Shown here piece by piece: positions 16,240 through 25,666 of a stretch of DNA of 30,343 nucleotides (the first letter of the stretch is position 1; every line of letters starts with the position of its first letter). Made by a program: the position numbers and the translations under genes. The notes under the pieces are model-generated. The model did not search any database. It worked only from the letters and a program-made list of their open reading frames with translations, and was not told the DNA's origin. Source of the DNA: an uncultured Clostridia bacterium (lineage in GTDB: Bacteria; Bacillota; Clostridia; UBA1381); the NCBI GenBank assembly GCA_934487205.1, contig CAKSRS010000032.1:1-30343 (forward strand), in the 5' to 3' direction.

Positions 16240-19029
16240 TTATTCGGTAAGTTTTCTTACGCAATCTGCACAAATTCCGTCAAAGCCTTCAATTGTGCCG
16301 ACTGTTTCGGAATGAACCCAGCATCTTCCGCACTTTTCATATTCGCACGGTTTTACTGAAACTTTAACCGTTTCGCCTTCAAATGCGTCACCGGCATTTT
16401 CGGTTTTGTCAAGACGTGCAACCGATGTTATAAATATTTCAGCCAAATCAGACTCTACACCCTTCAGGAAATCATACATTTCGCCGTCGGCATAAACCGT
16501 TACGTCGGCATCAAGCGATTTACCGATAAGTTTTTCATTTCTTGCCGGCTCAAGCGCCTTGTTTACATCATTTCTTACGGCAATCAGCTTGTTCCATTTT
16601 TCTTCAAGCGTCGGATTATCATATTCCGCCTTAGCCGTCGGCATTCTGTTCAGCATTACGCTTACTTCATCGTCGCCTTCCACATGCGGCATAAATCTCC
16701 AAATTTCCTCCGCCGTAAATGCAAGCACAGGTGCAAGCAATTTAACAAGCGAATCCAAAATTATGAACATCGCCGACTGAGCCGAGCGTCTTGCATGTGA
16801 CTCCGGCTTTTCCGTATAAAGTCTCGACTTCAGAATATCAAGATAGAAGTTACTCATATCAACGATACAGAAGTTCAAAATTCCGGCATACAATGAATGG
16901 AACTCATAGCTTTCATACGTGCTGATGGACTTTCTGATAATATCGTTCAGTTTCAAAAGCGCCCACTTATCGATTTCAAGCATATCATCATATGCTACCA
17001 TATCCGTTTTCGGGTCAAAATCATTTATATTTGACAGGATATATCTTGCCGTATTTCTGATTTTGCGGTAACCCTCGGAAAGCTGTTTCAAAGCGTCCTG
17101 ACTCATGCGCATATCGGTGCGGTAATCGGCGGAAACAACCCACAATCTCAAAACGTCCGCGCCGAATTTATCCATAATTTCCTGCGGCATGATTGCGTTG
17201 CCTTTGGACTTGGACATCTTTCTGCCCTCGCCGTCCTGAATCATACCATGCGTTATAACTGTTTTATACGGCGCTTGTTTTTTAACGGCAATACTCGTCA
17301 AAAGCGATGACTGGAACCAGCCGCGGTACTGGTCGTTACCTTCCAGATAAACGTCCGCCGGCCATACCAAATCGTCACGTTCTTCGCAAACTGCAATGTG
17401 TGACGAACCCGAATCAAACCAAACGTCCATGATATCCTTTTCCTTGGTGAAGTCACCCGAGCCGCACTCACATTTTGTTCCATTCGGAATAATATCGTTC
17501 GCGTCAAGCTCCCACCACTTATCAGGACCTTCTTCGCGGAACAATTTTGCAATTGCCGCAATTGTTTCATCATTTATAATCGGTTTTCCGCAATCTTTAC
17601 AATAGAATATCGGAATCGGAACACCCCATGTTCTCTGACGTGAAATGCACCAATCGTTTCTGTCCACAACCATGGACTTAATTCTGTCCTCGCCCCATTC
17701 GGGAATCCATTTAACACCCTCAATCGCCTTAACCGCATCATCTTTTAGCGCGTCAACCGACGCGAACCATTGATCTGCGGCACGGAAGATAATCGGGTGG
17801 TCGCATCTCCAGCAGTGCGGATATTGGTGCACAATATCCTGTGCGGCAACAAGCGCGCCGATTTCCTTTAATTTTGCAAGAATTTTCTCGTTTGAATCTT
17901 CATAATACATGCCCGCAAATTCACCGGCGTCCTCGGTTTGGTAACCCTTGCTGTCCACCGGGACAACAATCTCAAGCTGCGGATATTTGCAGCAGACAAT
18001 GTAGTCGTCTGCACCAAAACCCGGCGCGGTATGAACACAGCCGGTACCCGCGTCAAGCGTTACGTGGTCGCCGACTATAACAAGCGAATCTCTGTCTATA
18101 AGCGGGTGTTGGCATGTGATGAGCTCCAAATCCTGTCCGCGGAATCGCTTTACGATTTCGTAATCACTGCCGAGATTTGCCGCAGTGGAAACCGCGTCGA
18201 TAAGCTCGGTTGCAAGCACATAAATTTCACCGTTCGGATATTTTACAAGCGAATACTCGAAATCCGGATTGAGCGCGATTGCCACGTTACCCGGTAAGGT
18301 CCATGTTGTTGTTGTCCAGATAACAAAATACACGTTATCAAGACCTTCAAACAGACCTTTATCATCCTTAACTGCAAATTTTACGTAGATTGATGTTGTT
18401 TTGTCCTCAGCATATTCAATTTCTGCCTCGGCAAGCGCCGTTTCGCAATGCGGACACCAATAAACAGGTTTTAAACCCTTATAAATAAGTCCCTTTTTCG
18501 CCATTTCGCCGAAAACTTCCACCTGTTTTGCCACAAATTCATTTTTAAGCGTGAGATACGGGTTGTCCCAATCGCCCAAAACGCCCAGGCGTTTAAACTG
18601 TTTCTTCTGATTTTCGACATGCGATTTTGCAAATTCGCGGCACGCCTGTCTGAACTTTACAGGGCCAGCGGTATGGCGGTTTATGCCGAGTTTCTTAATA
18701 GCCTGCTGCTCAATCGGCAGACCGTGCGTGTCCCAGCCGGGAACGTACGGTGCATAAAATCCCTGCAGATTTTTGTAGCGGACAATGATATCCTTCAAAA
18801 TTTTATTGAGCGCATGCCCCATATGAATATCACCGTTTGCATACGGAGGGCCGTCATGCAGAATAAACGGAGTATTATCCTTGTTTTTTTCCTTCAATTT
18901 ATTGTACAGGTCAATTTCCTCCCAATATTTGAGCGTTTCCGGCTCTCTTTCGGGAAGATTTCCCCTCATCGGAAAATCTGTTTTCGGCAGATTAACCGAC
19001 TTTGTGTAGTCCTTGCAATCTTTGCACAT
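16240..19029 (-). CDS. ileS: Isoleucyl-tRNA synthetase
   Basis: Class I synthetase charging tRNA-Ile. It has a HIGH-type motif HMGH (69-72) in PPYANGDIHMGH, the editing domain in the middle, a KMSKS motif at 604-608 and a C-terminal zinc ribbon with Cys900, Cys903, Cys920 and Cys923. At 929 residues it is the usual bacterial type. It starts with an additional CKDC-containing leader of about 14 residues before the conserved NLPKTDFPMRGNLP. It follows divIVA as in B. subtilis. The 56-nt gap in front has no T-box, so tRNA-responsive control is not seen here. Confidence 0.97.
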   Translation of the reverse strand: MCKDCKDYTKSVNLPKTDFPMRGNLPEREPETLKYWEEIDLYNKLKEKNKDNTPFILHDGPPYANGDIHMGHALNKILKDIIVRYKNLQGFYAPYVPGWDTHGLPIEQQAIKKLGINRHTAGPVKFRQACREFAKSHVENQKKQFKRLGVLGDWDNPYLTLKNEFVAKQVEVFGEMAKKGLIYKGLKPVYWCPHCETALAEAEIEYAEDKTTSIYVKFAVKDDKGLFEGLDNVYFVIWTTTTWTLPGNVAIALNPDFEYSLVKYPNGEIYVLATELIDAVSTAANLGSDYEIVKRFRGQDLELITCQHPLIDRDSLVIVGDHVTLDAGTGCVHTAPGFGADDYIVCCKYPQLEIVVPVDSKGYQTEDAGEFAGMYYEDSNEKILAKLKEIGALVAAQDIVHQYPHCWRCDHPIIFRAADQWFASVDALKDDAVKAIEGVKWIPEWGEDRIKSMVVDRNDWCISRQRTWGVPIPIFYCKDCGKPIINDETIAAIAKLFREEGPDKWWELDANDIIPNGTKCECGSGDFTKEKDIMDVWFDSGSSHIAVCEERDDLVWPADVYLEGNDQYRGWFQSSLLTSIAVKKQAPYKTVITHGMIQDGEGRKMSKSKGNAIMPQEIMDKFGADVLRLWVVSADYRTDMRMSQDALKQLSEGYRKIRNTARYILSNINDFDPKTDMVAYDDMLEIDKWALLKLNDIIRKSISTYESYEFHSLYAGILNFCIVDMSNFYLDILKSRLYTEKPESHARRSAQSAMFIILDSLVKLLAPVLAFTAEEIWRFMPHVEGDDEVSVMLNRMPTAKAEYDNPTLEEKWNKLIAVRNDVNKALEPARNEKLIGKSLDADVTVYADGEMYDFLKGVESDLAEIFITSVARLDKTENAGDAFEGETVKVSVKPCEYEKCGRCWVHSETVGTIEGFDGICADCVRKLTE

Positions 19030-19057
19030 AAGTTTTTTTCCTTTCTATAGCCAAATC

Positions 19058-19079
19058 GGGGATAACATATGCTATCCCC
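19058..19079 (-). other. Near-perfect palindromic hairpin between divIVA and ileS
   Basis: GGGGATA/TATCCCC arms around an 8-nt centre containing CATATG. No T run follows on the minus strand, so it is not a standard terminator. It may be an mRNA processing or stability element separating divIVA from ileS. Confidence 0.5.
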
Positions 19080-19085
19080 TCTATT

Positions 19086-19526
19086 TTACTCCAATTTATC
19101 AATCATTTCAAGCAGTGCGGAACAAATTCCTTTAATTCTTGTGCGATATCCCGAAACCTCCGCCTGTACGCCTGACAATTCATTGCGCTTATTCTGAATA
19201 TCCTTATCCAGCTGGCGGTACATATCCTCGGATTTCGACTGCGCCTCGTTAACAATAACGTTTGCTTTTTCCGCCGCGCTCTTTTTAATGTCCTCGGCAG
19301 CCGTCTGCGCAAGTACAATCGACTGCTGCAGCGTCGCCTCCATCGTTTTATACTGTTCTACGGAGCGCTCAAGACGCTTAACCTGCTCGCGCAGCTCGGC
19401 ATTATCCTTATACAGTTTTTCATAGTCCTTGCCGACCAAATCCAGAAAATCGTCAACTTCATCTGCGTTGTAACCGCGCAGTTTAACCTCAAAATCCTGT
19501 CTTTGAATATCAATCGGTGTTAACAT
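19086..19526 (-). CDS. divIVA: DivIVA-domain cell division protein
   Basis: Membrane-curvature-binding scaffold at poles and septa. The N-terminus MLTPIDIQRQDFEVKLRGYNADEVDDFLD is the lipid-binding DivIVA domain. It is followed by heptad-rich coiled coil to about residue 130 (KLYKDNAELREQVKRLERSVEQYK). At 146 residues it is slightly shorter than B. subtilis DivIVA. It sits between ylmH and ileS, the standard Firmicute order. Confidence 0.93.
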   Translation of the reverse strand: MLTPIDIQRQDFEVKLRGYNADEVDDFLDLVGKDYEKLYKDNAELREQVKRLERSVEQYKTMEATLQQSIVLAQTAAEDIKKSAAEKANVIVNEAQSKSEDMYRQLDKDIQNKRNELSGVQAEVSGYRTRIKGICSALLEMIDKLE

Positions 19527-19540
19527 AAATCTTCACGCTC

Positions 19541-20272
19541 CTATAAATATTTCTTTAATGTTATGTGCAGCTTGTCGCTCCGCGTTTTGCCGCCTATAAC
19601 CGAAATCCGTACTCTGCCGAAACCGGTTATCGAAAGAAGGTCGCCCTCCTTTAATATATAATCAACACCAACGGTGTCAATATGATTTACCGCCGCTTTA
19701 CCCGACAGTATAATCGCCTTTGCCTCATTTCTGCTTTTGTTCAAAGCTGCCGCCACAACCGCATCAAGCCGCATGGACGCGCATATAACGTTCATCTCGG
19801 CAAATTTCTTTTCGGGAATTTTAATTTCGCCGCAGTCGGAAATTTCAATTTCCACGCCTACTCCGGCAATTTTGGAAATTCCGTCCTTAATAAATCCGGC
19901 AATGTCCTCGCATACAAACACATATGCCCCGTTATCGTCAGCCAATATATCGCCGACTCTGTCGCGGTCGATGCCAAGCGAAAGAATTGTGCCCAAATAA
20001 TGCCTGTGCGACAGCGGCTTATCATATCGCTTTTTAAATGTTAAAAGCTTTATCGGAAACTCCGCCGCGCCAGGCTCAATCCAATCGGGAAACGCACCGA
20101 TAATGCGCCGTTCCGCGCCGTCGTATCCGCCGAACATAAATGCATACGGCATTTCCTTGCTTATAACTGTCTGTTCGCGCTCGTCAAGAAAGTGCGAAAA
20201 TTTCGGTGTATGATACTTATCGCAAAGCGAAAAAATATCATTTATGCGGCGCAGTAAAATATCATCATTCAT
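19541..20272 (-). CDS. ylmH: YlmH family S4-domain RNA-binding protein
   Basis: RNA-binding protein of the division cluster; B. subtilis YlmH has been linked to rescue of stalled ribosomes. The N-terminal part has the family segment PKFSHFLDEREQ and FMFGGYDGAERRIIGAFPD. The C-terminal S4 domain (about 168-230) has SMRLDAVVAAALNKSRNEAKAIILSGKAAVN. The length of 243 is normal. It begins 54 nt after the sepF stop, across a hairpin. Confidence 0.9.
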   Translation of the reverse strand: MNDDILLRRINDIFSLCDKYHTPKFSHFLDEREQTVISKEMPYAFMFGGYDGAERRIIGAFPDWIEPGAAEFPIKLLTFKKRYDKPLSHRHYLGTILSLGIDRDRVGDILADDNGAYVFVCEDIAGFIKDGISKIAGVGVEIEISDCGEIKIPEKKFAEMNVICASMRLDAVVAAALNKSRNEAKAIILSGKAAVNHIDTVGVDYILKEGDLLSITGFGRVRISVIGGKTRSDKLHITLKKYL

Positions 20273-20291
20273 CTAAACTTCCGTTTAATGC

Positions 20292-20318
20292 GACAAGGCG
20301 GATAAACTCCGCCTTGTC
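20292..20318. other. Perfect 11-bp hairpin between sepF and ylmH
   Basis: GACAAGGCGGA and its exact complement around a 5-nt loop, in the only sizeable gap of the division cluster. On the coding (minus) strand no T run follows, so partial attenuation, processing or a repeated palindrome are all possible. Confidence 0.65.
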
Positions 20319-20326
20319 TTTAAGCA

Positions 20327-20773
20327 TTATTTAAACATACTCCAGTCAAAGCCGGCACCTGATTTATCCTTTAAAAAGTCGCCCGAAATGTCATACTGTG
20401 CAGGCGTAGCAATGAAAATACCGCCCGATACCTTTTGAATATCGCCGTTTACGCCGTAAACCGTTCCCGCAATAAAATCAACAACTCTGCGAGCTTCTTC
20501 CGGGTCAAGTCCGCCTACGTCCAAAACAACCGGACGTCTTTGCTTAATCTGATCCGCCGCCTCGACGGAATTATTAAAACATTTCGGCTTTACAACCACT
20601 ATACTCGGCACGTTTGATGCTCTGTCAAGCGGTATTACCTTATTCTTTTTCGAGAAAATCGGGGCACGTTCTTCATATCTGTCCTCAACTTCTTCCTCGT
20701 CCATGTCGATATCCTCCTCATAGTCCACATCACCGAAACCGACAAAATCTTTAACTGCGTCTACAAATCCCAT
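20327..20773 (-). CDS. sepF: Cell division protein SepF
   Basis: Septum protein that binds membrane and FtsZ and shapes the Z-ring. The amphipathic N-terminal helix MGFVDAVKDFVGFG anchors it. An acidic linker follows (19-37), then the SepF dimer domain (about 62-140) with QRRPVVLDVGGLDPEEARRVVDFIAGTVYGV and IFIATPAQYDISGDF. At 148 residues it is typical. It lies 15 nt downstream of yggS. Confidence 0.95.
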   Translation of the reverse strand: MGFVDAVKDFVGFGDVDYEEDIDMDEEEVEDRYEERAPIFSKKNKVIPLDRASNVPSIVVVKPKCFNNSVEAADQIKQRRPVVLDVGGLDPEEARRVVDFIAGTVYGVNGDIQKVSGGIFIATPAQYDISGDFLKDKSGAGFDWSMFK

Positions 20774-20788
20774 TAATACTTCCTCCTG

Positions 20789-21499
20789 TTAATTATTATT
20801 AAGAGAATAATCTCTCTCGCCGAATATCGCCGTGCCGACACGAACCATATTCGAGCCTTCTTCTATGGCAACCTCAAAATCTCCGCTCATTCCCATAGAC
20901 AAAAATTCCATATTAATATTATCGTATTTATTACGTGATATGTCAATAAATTTGTTATTTATGTCACGAAAATGTAATCTGTTTGCAAATTCGCTGTCAA
21001 ATTTGGGCATTATTGTCATTAATCCGCACACTTTTATATGCTTTAATTCCTCTGCATGACGGAGCATGGCGTCAAGCTCTGAGCTGTCTATGCCGAATTT
21101 TGATTCCTCGCCCGTGATGTTGACTTGTATAAGTATACGTATAAAATCCACACCGTGCTTTTCCGCCTGACGTTCAATTTCGTCCATCAGCTTTATCGAA
21201 TCCACTGAATGAATCATATACACTTTATCAATAATATATTTGACTTTATTGGTTTGCAGATGTCCAATAAGATGCCAGCGCACGCCGGGCGTAACATGTT
21301 CGTATTTATCCATAATTTCCTGAACCTTGTTCTCGCCGATATCGGTCACACCGAGCGAAATCGCCTCGTTAATCATTTCGACGGGGTGCGTTTTCGTAAC
21401 CGCAACAAGCGTTACATCCTCCGCACTGCGGCCGCTTTTTTCCGCTGCAGCTGCAATCCTCTTTTTAACATCTTCCAGATTTTCTTTTATAAATGACAT
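20789..21499 (-). CDS. yggS: YggS family pyridoxal phosphate homeostasis protein
   Basis: PLP-binding alanine-racemase-fold protein (YlmE in Bacillus) that maintains PLP balance. Lys36 in LVAVTKTHP is the PLP lysine. It also has IGENKVQEIMDK, WHLIGHLQTNKVKYI and the C-terminal LSMGMSGDFEVAIEEGSNMVRVGTAIFG phosphate-binding segment. The start shares one base with the stop of the HlyD-like gene (TAATG). Confidence 0.95.
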   Translation of the reverse strand: MSFIKENLEDVKKRIAAAAEKSGRSAEDVTLVAVTKTHPVEMINEAISLGVTDIGENKVQEIMDKYEHVTPGVRWHLIGHLQTNKVKYIIDKVYMIHSVDSIKLMDEIERQAEKHGVDFIRILIQVNITGEESKFGIDSSELDAMLRHAEELKHIKVCGLMTIMPKFDSEFANRLHFRDINNKFIDISRNKYDNINMEFLSMGMSGDFEVAIEEGSNMVRVGTAIFGERDYSLNNN

Positions 21500-22665
21500 T
21501 ATTTTTCACCTACCACTATATTATCGTATTCGCGCAGCATGTTCGTTGCACCGGAAAGCGGCTTTATTATTGCCGTTTGTCCCTTAGTATCGGAATAGAT
21601 TATACTGCACGGTTTAAACACCTGCGTTACGCCGTTTTTGACGATTACGCCCCGCTCATTATCGTTCACGCGGATTGCGGATATCGGCACGCGGTATCCT
21701 TCATAGCTTTCTAAAATAAGCTCTATCCGTGAAAATCTTATTGAGAAAACGCCCTCTTTGTACTGCTCACACTTCAAAACAACAACATTTTTGTCGGTAT
21801 TGCTGTCCTCGGTTGATATGTAACAAACGCTTGCGTCCGCCTCTATTCCGGGCAGATATTCAAATCTCAGCTTTACATTCTGGTCGATTTTCAGCTGTGA
21901 CGCCGTCTGCCTGTCCGCCGTAAGCATAACATACCATGTGTGGTTATTTACAACCTTGCAGACCGGTTTTCCGCCCGCCGTATCATTATTTTTTACAGTT
22001 TCCGCAATATTATTATAGTCCGCAAGTTTGTACGACATAATCGTCTCGGGAGTGAGCAAGTTCTCGAGTCCGTCAACATTTTTCGAAAATACACCCGACA
22101 TTTGCGAATAGATATCGTTTTTCGCGCCGCCGATGCCCGCCTCCAGCGATTGCTTTTTTGCCTCCAGCGCATCAACGCTGTCGTCCGTTCCGCTTTGAAC
22201 ATCACCCGTAATCACGCTGTTAAGCTGTTTTTTATAACCTTCCATGCCCGACGCGTCGCCGCCGATTGCCGCGCTTATAATATTTTTTCTGATATTTTCA
22301 ATATCATTCCCCCCGGCAGACCCCGAAACGGTATACCCGCCGGAATTTTTAATTTCGGCGATTTTGGCGTTTATATTATTAAGCTCGCGCAAAGTTTCCT
22401 CCGAAACGCCGCCCGTGTAAACCGTTGAAAGAACGCTGTTCTTTTTGACGCGCGTTCCCTCCTGTACATAATGATACACGGTACCCGCGGCGGACGCGTC
22501 ATACACCTGCTCGCTGCGGACAATATACCCCGACGTGTCCACCTTATTTTCATACACTTCCAAAACGGCAGCCTGTGTATCCACAGGGTTTTCAACATAC
22601 CGTACACCGTAGTAAACGCAAAATAACGCCACGCACACCAGCACAAATATTACGCTCTTTTTCAT
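21499..22665 (-). CDS. HlyD/membrane-fusion-like protein of the ylm cluster
   Basis: Membrane-anchored protein with one N-terminal helix (about 5-22). A short lipoyl/barrel-sandwich-like hairpin follows (VDTSGYIVRSEQVYDASAAGTVYHYVQEGTRVKKNSVL, about 45-85), then a helical hairpin (90-200) and a beta-rich C-terminal part. This resembles HlyD-type adaptor proteins, and such genes are often seen upstream of yggS/sepF in Clostridia. No ABC or RND transporter is nearby, so export is not supported; a role at the division site is only suggested by position. The ATG at 22665 has AAAGGAG 5 nt upstream and is preferred over an upstream TTG. Confidence 0.75.
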   Translation of the reverse strand: MKKSVIFVLVCVALFCVYYGVRYVENPVDTQAAVLEVYENKVDTSGYIVRSEQVYDASAAGTVYHYVQEGTRVKKNSVLSTVYTGGVSEETLRELNNINAKIAEIKNSGGYTVSGSAGGNDIENIRKNIISAAIGGDASGMEGYKKQLNSVITGDVQSGTDDSVDALEAKKQSLEAGIGGAKNDIYSQMSGVFSKNVDGLENLLTPETIMSYKLADYNNIAETVKNNDTAGGKPVCKVVNNHTWYVMLTADRQTASQLKIDQNVKLRFEYLPGIEADASVCYISTEDSNTDKNVVVLKCEQYKEGVFSIRFSRIELILESYEGYRVPISAIRVNDNERGVIVKNGVTQVFKPCSIIYSDTKGQTAIIKPLSGATNMLREYDNIVVGEK

Positions 22666-22685
22666 GCTGACTCCTTTCAAAAAAT

Positions 22686-23276
22686 CTATCCGATTATCAA
22701 GTTAATCATATCCCAGACAGTGATTTTACCCTCGTCTGTTTTTGTGGAAAACGGCACCAGAATATCTTCGTCCGTCAGCGACAGCTCGCGCTCTATCATG
22801 GATAAATTCGACGCAAGCTCGCGCTTTTTCAATTTATCCGTTTTGGTCGCTATCACGATAACGCCTTCTTCGGGGCGCGACGCGCGTATCCATTCGAGCA
22901 TCATTTTATCGTCTTCTGTCGGCTCATGCCGTGAATCCACCAAAAGCATAACTTTTTTAAGCTGCGGGCGGTTATTGAGATAATCGTCCATCATCTCGCC
23001 CCAACTCTCCACCTCATTCTTCGAGCGTTTCGCATAGCCGTAACCCGGCAAGTCTACAAGATAGATTGTGTCATCAATATTATAAAAATTTATCGTTATT
23101 GTTTTTCCCGGCGTGGAACTGACTCTTGCAAGCGACTTTCTGTTAAGCAGCTTATTTATCATCGAGGATTTACCGACATTGGAGCGTCCGACAAATGCAA
23201 ATTCGTCATAGCCGGCAGTCGGATACTGCCCCTTGCGCACCGCCGAAATTTCAATATCCGCATTATGAATATTCAT
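22686..23276 (-). CDS. engB: Ribosome biogenesis GTPase EngB/YsxC
   Basis: TRAFAC GTPase needed for 50S assembly. G1 is GRSNVGKSS (30-38), G3 is DLPGYG, G4 is TKTDK, and the FYNIDDTIYLVDLPGYGYAKR segment is diagnostic. At 196 residues it is full length. It directly follows lon, the same order as B. subtilis lonA-ysxC. Confidence 0.96.
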   Translation of the reverse strand: MNIHNADIEISAVRKGQYPTAGYDEFAFVGRSNVGKSSMINKLLNRKSLARVSSTPGKTITINFYNIDDTIYLVDLPGYGYAKRSKNEVESWGEMMDDYLNNRPQLKKVMLLVDSRHEPTEDDKMMLEWIRASRPEEGVIVIATKTDKLKKRELASNLSMIERELSLTDEDILVPFSTKTDEGKITVWDMINLIIG

Positions 23277-23297
23277 CTAAACAACCTCCCGAAAATA

Positions 23298-25658
23298 TTA
23301 TTTTTCTTCATCATCGTGCGGAATTACGAAACAATCCGCAGATTTTTTATCGGCAAGCGCCGTTTTTAAAACTTCGTCCATATCCGAAACCGAGACAAAA
23401 TTAATATTGTCCTTCACTTCTTGAGTTACGTCTTCAAGGTCGGGCTTATTTTCCGACGGAATAATAACCGTTTTCACACCCGCACGATACGCTGCCGCGG
23501 ATTTTTCCTTAAGTCCGCCGATAGGCAGAACCCTTCCGCGCAAGGTGATTTCTCCCGTCATGGCAACATCATTCCGCACCGGATAACCCGTCAATGCCGA
23601 AACTATCGCCGTCGCCATGGTAATCCCGGCGGACGGACCGTCCTTCGGCACGGCACCCTCGGGAACATGGATATGTATATCGCACGTTTTATAGAATTTT
23701 TCGTAAATATCAAAAACATTGCAACGCGTGCGGATATAGCTTACCGCCGCCATTGCAGATTCCTTCATTACGTCGCCCAGATTGCCGGTAAGTTCCAGCT
23801 TGCCCGTTCCCGGCATGACATTTACTTCGATTGAAAGCGTATCCCCGCCGACACTCGTCCACGCCAATCCGCGTGCTACGCCGACTTCGCTCTTTTCTCG
23901 AATCGCGTCCTCCGAAAATCGGTGTCTGCCGAGATAATCGGTGAGATTTTTTGACGTAATTTTAAGCGACTTTTTATTTTCTTCCACAACTTTTTTCGCT
24001 GCTTTGCGCATAAGACTGCTGACTTCGCGTTCAAGCATGCGCACACCCGACTCACGCGTGTAAAAACTTATCAGGTCGCTTACTGCGCTGTCGTCAATCG
24101 TCAGTTTGCAGCCGGAAAGTCCGTTTTTCTTTTTTTGCCTCGGAATCAAATATTGCTTTGCTATGCACTTTTTCTCCTCCGCCGTATATCCGGACACCTC
24201 GATAACCTCGATTCTGTCAAGCAGCGGCTCGGGGATTTGCGAAACATCATTTGCTGTGGTGATAAACATCGCCCCCGACAAATCAAACGGCACCTCTACA
24301 TAATGGTCGCGGAATTCACCGTTCTGCTCCGAATCCAAAACCTCCAAAAGCGCTGCCGACGGGTCTCCGCGGTAATCTGTGCCCATTTTGTCGATTTCAT
24401 CAAACAGGATAAGCGGATTGTTTACGCCCGCCTCATTAACCGCCGAAATAACACGTCCCGGCATTGCGCCGACATAAGTTTTTCTGTGACCGCGTATATC
24501 TGCCTCATCATGTATTCCACCCAGGGAAACGCGCACATACGTGCGTCCCAATGCGCGCGCAATGCTCTTTGCGATTGAAGTTTTGCCTGTTCCCGGTGGT
24601 CCGGCAAGGCACAATATCGTCCCGTCTTTACCGCCCGTCAGCTTATGCACGGCAAGATACTCCAGTGCGCGCTCCTTTACCTTCTCCATGCCGTAATGGT
24701 CGGCATCCAGAATCTTTTTCGCTTTATCAATGTTCAGCGTTTCACGAGATGCCTTATTCCACGGTAAATCAAGAACCATATCAAGATAGCTGCGCATAAC
24801 GTTTCCGTCCGGCGAAGATGACTGCATCTTCTCAAAACGGTCGATATCCTTGTTCAGCTTTGCGCTGACATCTTCACTCAAATTCAGTTCTTCCACTCTG
24901 CTGCGGTATGCCTCCGCCTCGCCGTGTATTCCTTCCCTTTCGCCGAGTTCTTCTTCTATTACCTTCATTTCCTCACGAAGGTAATACTCACGCTGATTTG
25001 CGTCTATATTTCTTTTTACCTTCTTTTCTATCTCGCGCGAAATTTTCAGTACCTGTATCTCCTTTGCAAGCGCTGTCATGATTTTTTCCACGCGGTCATA
25101 CTGGTCGAGTTCCTCTAAAATTTCCTGCTTAACCTCAAATTTAAGATTTACATTCGCCGCAATTGCATCGGCAAAACGTCCGGGTTTTACATCGCCCGTT
25201 GCCGTAATGAAATTTTGCGGCGGAATATTTTTATTAAGCGCAAAATACTCATCAAAAACATTTTCAAGTCCGCGGATAAATCCCTCATTCACCAGCATAT
25301 GCTCGTCATCTTCCTCGGGAATCTCCTCTGCGACGCATCGGCAGTACGGCGTATCCGACAAAATTTCCGCAAGACGCGCACGGCACAATCCTTCCGCCAT
25401 CACACGCGTCATTCCGTTATGCGTGCGCACCGTCTGCGTTACTTTAGCTATTATACCTATTTTATATAAATCCATTACCGACGGATTTTCCTTTGCAGGG
25501 TCGGCTTGCGTTACAAGAAAAATCAGCTTATCACCGCGCATTGCCTCGTCGAGCGCCCTGACCGATTTCGGCCTTACGGCGTCAAAGCTGACCTGTGTGT
25601 GCGGAAACACAACCAAATTTCGCAGAGGCAAAAGCGGCAGTGTATGTGTATTTTCCAA
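23298..25658 (-). CDS. lon: ATP-dependent protease Lon (LonA type)
   Basis: Cytosolic AAA+ protease degrading damaged and regulatory proteins. It has an N-terminal substrate domain (LPLLPLRNLVVFPHTQVSF), coiled region, Walker A GPPGTGKTS at 353-361, Walker B LILFDEIDKM, and a protease domain with the Ser676/Lys719 dyad (PKDGPSAG and GGLKEKS). At 786 residues it has normal length. The only sensible start is a TTG at 25658 with GGAG 8 nt upstream, since no in-frame ATG precedes the conserved N-terminus. A TTG start and structured leader would limit translation. Confidence 0.96.
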   Translation of the reverse strand: MENTHTLPLLPLRNLVVFPHTQVSFDAVRPKSVRALDEAMRGDKLIFLVTQADPAKENPSVMDLYKIGIIAKVTQTVRTHNGMTRVMAEGLCRARLAEILSDTPYCRCVAEEIPEEDDEHMLVNEGFIRGLENVFDEYFALNKNIPPQNFITATGDVKPGRFADAIAANVNLKFEVKQEILEELDQYDRVEKIMTALAKEIQVLKISREIEKKVKRNIDANQREYYLREEMKVIEEELGEREGIHGEAEAYRSRVEELNLSEDVSAKLNKDIDRFEKMQSSSPDGNVMRSYLDMVLDLPWNKASRETLNIDKAKKILDADHYGMEKVKERALEYLAVHKLTGGKDGTILCLAGPPGTGKTSIAKSIARALGRTYVRVSLGGIHDEADIRGHRKTYVGAMPGRVISAVNEAGVNNPLILFDEIDKMGTDYRGDPSAALLEVLDSEQNGEFRDHYVEVPFDLSGAMFITTANDVSQIPEPLLDRIEVIEVSGYTAEEKKCIAKQYLIPRQKKKNGLSGCKLTIDDSAVSDLISFYTRESGVRMLEREVSSLMRKAAKKVVEENKKSLKITSKNLTDYLGRHRFSEDAIREKSEVGVARGLAWTSVGGDTLSIEVNVMPGTGKLELTGNLGDVMKESAMAAVSYIRTRCNVFDIYEKFYKTCDIHIHVPEGAVPKDGPSAGITMATAIVSALTGYPVRNDVAMTGEITLRGRVLPIGGLKEKSAAAYRAGVKTVIIPSENKPDLEDVTQEVKDNINFVSVSDMDEVLKTALADKKSADCFVIPHDDEEK

Positions 25659-25666
25659 ATCAAATT

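Noticed and set aside
19030..19085. T-box leader for ileS
   Set aside because: The gap is only 56 nt and has no T-box sequence or antiterminator; only a palindromic hairpin is present.
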